Positions 59,497 to 64,000 of a stretch of DNA of 64,000 bases are shown here, one piece after another (positions within the stretch are counted from its first letter, which is position 1; each line of letters opens with the position of its first letter). The notes beneath the pieces are model-generated. The model made no database searches, was not told the DNA's origin, and saw only the letters and a program-made list of their open reading frames with translations. Source of the DNA: Leptospira fainei serovar Hurstbridge str. BUT 6 (lineage in GTDB: Bacteria; Spirochaetota; Leptospiria; Leptospirales; Leptospiraceae); the NCBI RefSeq assembly GCF_000306235.2, contig NZ_AKWZ02000002.1:386001-450000 (forward strand), in the 5' to 3' direction. The translations under genes and the position numbers were made by a program.

Positions 59497-61461
59497 TTAA
59501 GCGACTAAATCGTATAGCCGCAGTAGAGCCTCCGGCTTAGGATCTCGACCCAGGAATTTTCGGAATAAACTCATGGCGTTTTCGGAACCGCCCTTTTCTA
59601 AAATATTACTTTTATAACTTTCCGCGAGTCCGGCGTCAAAAATTCCTTTTTCTAAGAACGCGAAGAATGCGTCGGCTGCCAGAAGTTCGGCCCATTTGTA
59701 ACTATAATATCCCGCAGCGTAACCTCCCGAAAAAATGTGTGAGAATCCGTTTTGGAATTTATTATAAGAAGGCGGCTGCAAAATACCGACCTCTTTGCGT
59801 ACTTCGTCGAGTATTTTCTGCACTTCATCTTCCGTATGTTTTCCGATATGAATTCGCATATCAAAAATTCCGAATTCTAGCTGACGCAACACTCCTAACC
59901 CGGCCAGAAAATTTTTAGTCGTTTTCAATTTATGGACTAAGTCCTGCGGCATGGGAACTTTCGTTTGATAATGAAACGCAAAGAATTGCAGAACCTGAGG
60001 TTCGTACGCAAAATTCTCCAAAAATTGCGATGGAAATTCCACCGCGTCCCACTCGACCCCGTTGATGCCGCTAACGGGAGGTTCCTCCACCTTCGTGCAA
60101 ATATGATGCAGGGTATGACCCATTTCATGGAATAGAGTCACAACATCGCTATGCTTCAATAAAGAAGGAGATCCTTCCTTAGAGGGTGGAAAATTACAGA
60201 CAACGAATGCTGTTGGCAGCGCGATTCCTTGCGGCAATCTGTTCCGGGAAGCCCAATTATTCATCCAGGCGCCGCTTTGTTTATCTTTTCTAGATTCAAG
60301 ATCCAAGTATAACTGTGCGCGAACTTGGGACCCGCTTTTCAACTGATAGACTTCCACTTTCGGATCCCAAGTTGGAGCGTCGATTTTTACTAACTCGAGA
60401 CCGAGTAACTTTCTAAAGAATTCGAAAGCGCCTTTCACGACCGAATTTTTTTCGAAATATGGCCGAGTCTCCTCTTCGTCAAAATCATACGACTGCTTCT
60501 TTAACTTCTCGGACACGTAAGAAGTATCGAAAGCTTGCAGATCGTCGATTCCCAGCGTCTTTGCGAACCCCGATAACTCCTTAAATTCTCTTTCCGCAAA
60601 CGGCTTCGCCTTCTTTCCTAATTCCTCTAAAAAATTCAACACCGTCTTTGGAGAATCCGCGACTTTCGTCGCCAGGGAAAGTTCCGCATAGTTGGAATAG
60701 CCGAGCAGGAGGGCTTCTTCGTCTCTTAAAGCCAAAATCTCCTCTATCAGTTTACCGTTCTGAGGCGCCTTCGTAACATACGCTTTATACAATTCCTCCC
60801 GCTTATTTCGATTCGTACCGTACGTCATATAGGAAATATAACTAGGGTATTGTAGCGTGAACGAGTAAGATCCGTCCGCATTCCTGTATAAAGCTTTATC
60901 CGATTCCGGGATTTCTTTAACGTCTTCTTCCGATTGGATTCTCATTTCGTAGGCATTAGTAGCATCCAGAAGGTTCTGAGAAAATTGATTGTCCACATCG
61001 GAAAGACGAAGTTGGATCTCTTGCAAACGCTTCTTACGTTCCGGCGGCAGCCCCACTCCGCCTAATTTAAACTGTAATATCCCATCTTCCAGTACCTTCT
61101 TTTGAGGTTGGTTCAATGTATCTTTCTCACGGTTCAAAATCGCAGTATATGCGTGAAAGAGTTGCTCATTCTGACCGAGATCGGAATAAAATTCGGTTAT
61201 TTCGGGTAGAATCTCCGTATAATTGCTCTTAGACTCTTCGTTATTCTTAACGCTATTCAGATGAGACAATACTGTAAAATCCAAATGAAGATCCTGAAGA
61301 GAGTCGTTTAACGGTCTTATTAAGGAATCGTAGGTAGGCGAATCCTGAAGTAACAATCGTGATAACAGTTCTTTAGAAGAGGAAATTCTTGCACGAATCG
61401 AATCTTTTAGATTTTCCAAAGGCACATTCGGGAATTCACGAAAAGGGAGAGTTTTGTCCAT
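59497..61461 (-). CDS. M3-family oligopeptidase (oligopeptidase A/Dcp type)
   Basis: 654 residues from the ATG at 61461 ([10 protein letters not shown]). The frame is open to 61665, but the extra 68 residues overlap the neighbouring lipoprotein start region and read unlike the family. Seen: zinc motif HEMGH (about 445-449), followed by [19 protein letters not shown], whose Glu is the third ligand, and a large helical N-terminal domain. It cleaves short peptides in the cytoplasm. An alternative start at MRLFEV (61497) has a nearer ribosome site. Divergent from the lipoprotein gene. Confidence 0.92.
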   Translation of the reverse strand: MDKTLPFREFPNVPLENLKDSIRARISSSKELLSRLLLQDSPTYDSLIRPLNDSLQDLHLDFTVLSHLNSVKNNEESKSNYTEILPEITEFYSDLGQNEQLFHAYTAILNREKDTLNQPQKKVLEDGILQFKLGGVGLPPERKKRLQEIQLRLSDVDNQFSQNLLDATNAYEMRIQSEEDVKEIPESDKALYRNADGSYSFTLQYPSYISYMTYGTNRNKREELYKAYVTKAPQNGKLIEEILALRDEEALLLGYSNYAELSLATKVADSPKTVLNFLEELGKKAKPFAEREFKELSGFAKTLGIDDLQAFDTSYVSEKLKKQSYDFDEEETRPYFEKNSVVKGAFEFFRKLLGLELVKIDAPTWDPKVEVYQLKSGSQVRAQLYLDLESRKDKQSGAWMNNWASRNRLPQGIALPTAFVVCNFPPSKEGSPSLLKHSDVVTLFHEMGHTLHHICTKVEEPPVSGINGVEWDAVEFPSQFLENFAYEPQVLQFFAFHYQTKVPMPQDLVHKLKTTKNFLAGLGVLRQLEFGIFDMRIHIGKHTEDEVQKILDEVRKEVGILQPPSYNKFQNGFSHIFSGGYAAGYYSYKWAELLAADAFFAFLEKGIFDAGLAESYKSNILEKGGSENAMSLFRKFLGRDPKPEALLRLYDLVA

Positions 61462-61564
61462 CAAGAACAGAATCCATAAAACCTCGAAAAGCCGCATCCT
61501 TTTTTGCGGTATCATCTTGACAAAGCTTGAATCATCGATTCCAATTCCGTCGAGAGTCCTCATT

Positions 61565-62173
61565 ATGAATAATCCGAGCATTCTTATTTTATTGTGCATA
61601 GGATTGCTACTCGAATGTTCCGGTCCGAGTTTGCCGAAGTTCCCTCTTGCGGACGGCCCTTGCAATGGGGAAAATCTTCCAATCCTAGTTCAACCCGAAA
61701 AAGATATCCTCGCCGGAAACGGATTACTGACGACGTATTGCAAAAGCGAAATTACTCCATCGGGAGTAGAATTAAGAATTACGTATGTATTCCAAGATGA
61801 AGTTCACCCGCACACTTTGAAGGACGTAATATACAGAATTTATAGAAGATTCAAGTATGGGCGCACTGCCGATATAGAATCGATTCGCGTAAAATTGAAT
61901 CCGGATGGAAACCTTTCCGAAATCGATCTTACCAACGTTTATTCGGCGGGTCAGATTTTTTTACAAGATCCGGTAGAACATTACGATTCCATTCTAAAAC
62001 CGACCCAAATAGAATTTCGAAATTTGCGACCGGTTCTATTCGTAAATACCTGGAACCACATGTTCGGGGAAAAGGATACGAATCCGGATCTTCCTAAAAT
62101 GGAAATTCTCGGAGGAGAATTAAGATACGGATCAAGGGAATTACTCGAAAGCTATTTCAAAGGAAGGTTGTGA
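61565..62173 (+). CDS. Probable lipoprotein of unknown function
   Basis: 202 residues from the ATG at 61565, which gives a lipoprotein signal ([17 protein letters not shown], Cys near residue 18). The mature part has several cysteine residues (about PCNGENLP and TYCKSEI) and a beta-rich pattern; [20 protein letters not shown] and [20 protein letters not shown] are typical stretches. The family is not recognised. An open frame to 61454 overlaps the oligopeptidase start and is rejected. The signal suits spirochaetal lipidation, so an envelope location is expected. Confidence 0.65.
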   Translation: MNNPSILILLCIGLLLECSGPSLPKFPLADGPCNGENLPILVQPEKDILAGNGLLTTYCKSEITPSGVELRITYVFQDEVHPHTLKDVIYRIYRRFKYGRTADIESIRVKLNPDGNLSEIDLTNVYSAGQIFLQDPVEHYDSILKPTQIEFRNLRPVLFVNTWNHMFGEKDTNPDLPKMEILGGELRYGSRELLESYFKGRL

Positions 62174-62239
62174 AAAAGCCTTTTCGGGGGACCCAATGCG
62201 GAAATCCTAGGAAAAATTAAAGAAAAAGGCAGGAGCTCC

Positions 62240-63418
62240 ATGGCAAAAATTCCAACCACCCCCTTCGCGGAACTGGCACCTAAAACTCCGGTGGATACCG
62301 GTAAGGTCAAAAGGGGAATCTACGGACGTTATCTTGAAGAATTTACCGAAGGCGCGATCTTTGAACATCCCCGGGAACTCACCATCGATAGGGCGTTTGC
62401 TCAGGAATTCGCAACCACGTTTATGGAAGCAAATCCGCTTTTTCTTTCCGCACCTTATGCTCAAGCGCACGGATTTAAAGATTTATTAATTTCTCCGTTA
62501 ATGGTTTTCAACCTCGCTCTTTCGCTGGGCGTACAAAATGATTCCGAAAAAGCTCTCGCGAATTTAGGTTATTACGACGTTCAATTTCTAAAACCGGTCT
62601 ATCCGGGCGATACTCTATCCGCAAAAACTAAAGTATTGAAAGTGGACGATAAAGGTCCGGATAAACCGGGAATCGTTCATGTACGTACGATTTGCTTGAA
62701 CCAAAATAGGGAATTAGTCCTACAGTACGAACGAAAGATCATGATCTATCATTCCAATGGAAAACCGAAAGGAACTCCAAAGCCTGTCGTAAAAGAAGCA
62801 TTCTTTCCAGAAACAAATCATCCTGAAATCGAATTACCGAATTTAAAACTCCCGAAAGGTTTCGAGACGGCTACTTGGTCGGATACTTACTTCGAAAATT
62901 TCGAAGCAGGACAAATTTATATTCACCAAAATGGAAGAACCATTACCGACGAGCACTTCCCTTGGACCTATCGAGTGGGAAACACTCACCCATTGCATTA
63001 TGATAGGCTGTATTCCGCCGGAATTTCCGGACCGATGGGCGGCGATCCTGTTGTTTACGGCGGACTTGTGTTCGCCTGGTTATGCGGATTGGCATCACGG
63101 GACACTACGGAAAATGTTCTTTGGGATTTGGGATTTACGGAAGGATATCATACACAACCTTCGATCAGCGGCGATACCGTTACAGCAATCTCAAGAATCC
63201 TCGCTGTGAAAGATAGAGGAAACGAATTCGGAATTTCCGCGGGAGAAGTTCATATTCAGTTCATCGGCTTGAAAAATATCAAAGCAAACGAAGCCTTTGA
63301 AAAATTTGGCCAAGAACTTTTCTTAAAGGAAAACGATAAGAAGAAACTCGGAAAAGAAAAACTTCCGGAAAAGATTTTCGAAATCGAAAGAAAAATTCTC
63401 GTTAAGAAAAAGTGGTAA
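62240..63418 (+). CDS. MaoC-family double-hotdog hydratase-like protein
   Basis: 392 residues made of two hotdog-type domains (about 25-180 and 225-385). The first has [20 protein letters not shown], then [20 protein letters not shown] and [18 protein letters not shown]. The second has [40 protein letters not shown] and [20 protein letters not shown]. This arrangement is seen in mesaconyl-CoA/enoyl-CoA hydratase-like MaoC proteins. The exact CoA substrate cannot be read. It follows the lipoprotein gene with a 66-bp gap and ends at a strong hairpin. Confidence 0.85.
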   Translation: MAKIPTTPFAELAPKTPVDTGKVKRGIYGRYLEEFTEGAIFEHPRELTIDRAFAQEFATTFMEANPLFLSAPYAQAHGFKDLLISPLMVFNLALSLGVQNDSEKALANLGYYDVQFLKPVYPGDTLSAKTKVLKVDDKGPDKPGIVHVRTICLNQNRELVLQYERKIMIYHSNGKPKGTPKPVVKEAFFPETNHPEIELPNLKLPKGFETATWSDTYFENFEAGQIYIHQNGRTITDEHFPWTYRVGNTHPLHYDRLYSAGISGPMGGDPVVYGGLVFAWLCGLASRDTTENVLWDLGFTEGYHTQPSISGDTVTAISRILAVKDRGNEFGISAGEVHIQFIGLKNIKANEAFEKFGQELFLKENDKKKLGKEKLPEKIFEIERKILVKKKW

Positions 63419-63426
63419 ATTGCTTC

Positions 63427-63458
63427 AAACGACGGAATTATCTAATTCCGTCGTTTTT
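63427..63458 (+). terminator. Strong hairpin terminator after MaoC-family gene
   Basis: A 12-14-bp perfect stem (AACGACGGAATT/AATTCCGTCGTT region) with a very short loop, directly followed by five T bases. It starts 9 nt past the stop codon. Convergent clpS ends 121 bp further on. Confidence 0.85.
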
Positions 63459-63578
63459 CCTAAAGTCACAATCGAGAAAAAGCCGCAGCTTTAATTTAAT
63501 CCACCTACAACCTACATCGCGGGAGATGAATGGGATTTTTATGAAAAATTGCTCTGAATCGCCGAAGACTAGAAAGAA

Positions 63579-63896
63579 TTAAGATTTCTCTAATGTTGCA
63601 CTCATGGAACCTTTTGAGACGGCCATTCTTGGGTCGGGTCCGTAAGTCAAAATAAGTTCCTGAACATGTTCAGCGTGTTCGAATTCTCCCGCAAAAACGA
63701 CCGTCTTCTTTTGGGTATCCACTTCTACTGCGTGACGAAACGCTTGCTCCATAGTCATCGTGCAGACTTCCATTAGCATTTCGATCACATAGTCATAGGT
63801 ATGTTCGTCGTCGTCCCAGAGTACTACTTTCCACGGACCGCCTGTTTTAGCCGGGTCCTCCACTGTAGTCTCTTCAATGACGGGTGTCTGGGACAT
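63579..63896 (-). CDS. clpS: ATP-dependent Clp protease adaptor ClpS
   Basis: 105 residues. The core WKVVLWDDDEHTYDYVIEML, then MTMEQAFRHAVEVDTQKKTV and FAGEFEHAEHVQELILTYG matches ClpS. The Asp-rich DDDEHT and the Met/His residues form the N-degron pocket. It hands N-end-rule substrates to ClpAP. The N-terminal 18 residues are a flexible extension, normal for the family. Just upstream (63908-63927) a 6-bp hairpin ACCCGA/TCGGGT lies in the leader, 12 bp from the start, and may affect translation. No clpA gene is seen in the remaining 70 bp. Confidence 0.94.
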   Translation of the reverse strand: MSQTPVIEETTVEDPAKTGGPWKVVLWDDDEHTYDYVIEMLMEVCTMTMEQAFRHAVEVDTQKKTVVFAGEFEHAEHVQELILTYGPDPRMAVSKGSMSATLEKS

Positions 63897-64000
63897 TTTT
63901 AACTCTTACCCGAAGTTTTCCTCGGGTCGATTAGCGTTTTACTTCAGAAGAAATGCGGGCTATTTTAATTGAATCGCCTTCCGGGCTAATTCCACTATAT

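Noticed and set aside
61462..61665. 68-residue N-terminal extension of the M3 oligopeptidase
   Set aside because: It overlaps the divergent lipoprotein's promoter and start region and has no family similarity.

Overview
The window looks like a chromosomal segment of a spirochaete, most likely the genus Leptospira. The evidence is a spirochaete-type flagellar gene order, including the periplasmic collar protein FlbB, together with loose spirochaetal lipoprotein signals, two large chemoreceptors and moderate G+C. The species cannot be fixed from the sequence alone. I see no prophage, intact insertion sequence, CRISPR array, rRNA or tRNA gene.

Layout. 1-9.7 kb: the 3' part of a family-3 glycosidase (NagZ-like), hemW, a dCache chemoreceptor, the ilvB-ilvN acetolactate synthase pair, a TPR protein and a metallophosphoesterase. 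9.8-15 kb: a second chemoreceptor with an unusual multi-pass N-terminus, a small unknown gene and an orphan protein with an XPB/Ssl2-like helicase-associated domain. 15-23.8 kb: a coupled ubiB-like/feoA/feoB iron-uptake operon, then envelope genes: an LtaS-like phosphoglycerol transferase, a NeuB-type sialic-acid-family synthase coupled to a discoidin-M23 protein, and a TrmH/SpoU RNA methyltransferase.

Flagellar genes fill 24-48 kb in two blocks facing each other. The plus-strand block is fliF-fliG-fliH-[486 bp repeat-bearing gap]-fliI-fliJ-small ORF-flbB-small exported protein. The minus-strand block is fliN(fliY-like)-fliO-fliP-fliQ-fliR-flhB-flhA-flhF-flhG-unknown membrane protein-fliA-fapA-two unknowns-remA-gmk. 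Together they encode the MS ring, the ATPase/export apparatus, the collar scaffold, the number and placement GTPase/ATPase pair, and the flagellar sigma factor. A DUF3089 hydrolase gene sits between the blocks. A G+C-rich repeat core occurs twice in inverted orientation, once inside the fliH-fliI gap and once upstream of fliN.

48-64 kb is mostly envelope and lipid metabolism: a DUF971 protein, a fusion of an alanine/sodium-symporter-type membrane protein with phosphatidylserine decarboxylase, a beta-barrel candidate, a START-domain protein, a 7TM-DISM/PAS/anti-sigma-type ATPase sensor, an acyl-CoA dehydrogenase, a sterol-desaturase-type hydroxylase and an SDR enzyme. Divergent from the SDR gene, across an operator-like palindrome, is a glutathione transferase. 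A small unknown gene, an M3 oligopeptidase, a lipoprotein, a double-hotdog MaoC protein and clpS complete the window.

The points most worth following are the symporter-decarboxylase fusion, the repeat-bearing gap in the export-ATPase operon, the 128-nt overlap between fliJ and the next small gene, and the remA-gmk-fapA-fliA neighbourhood.
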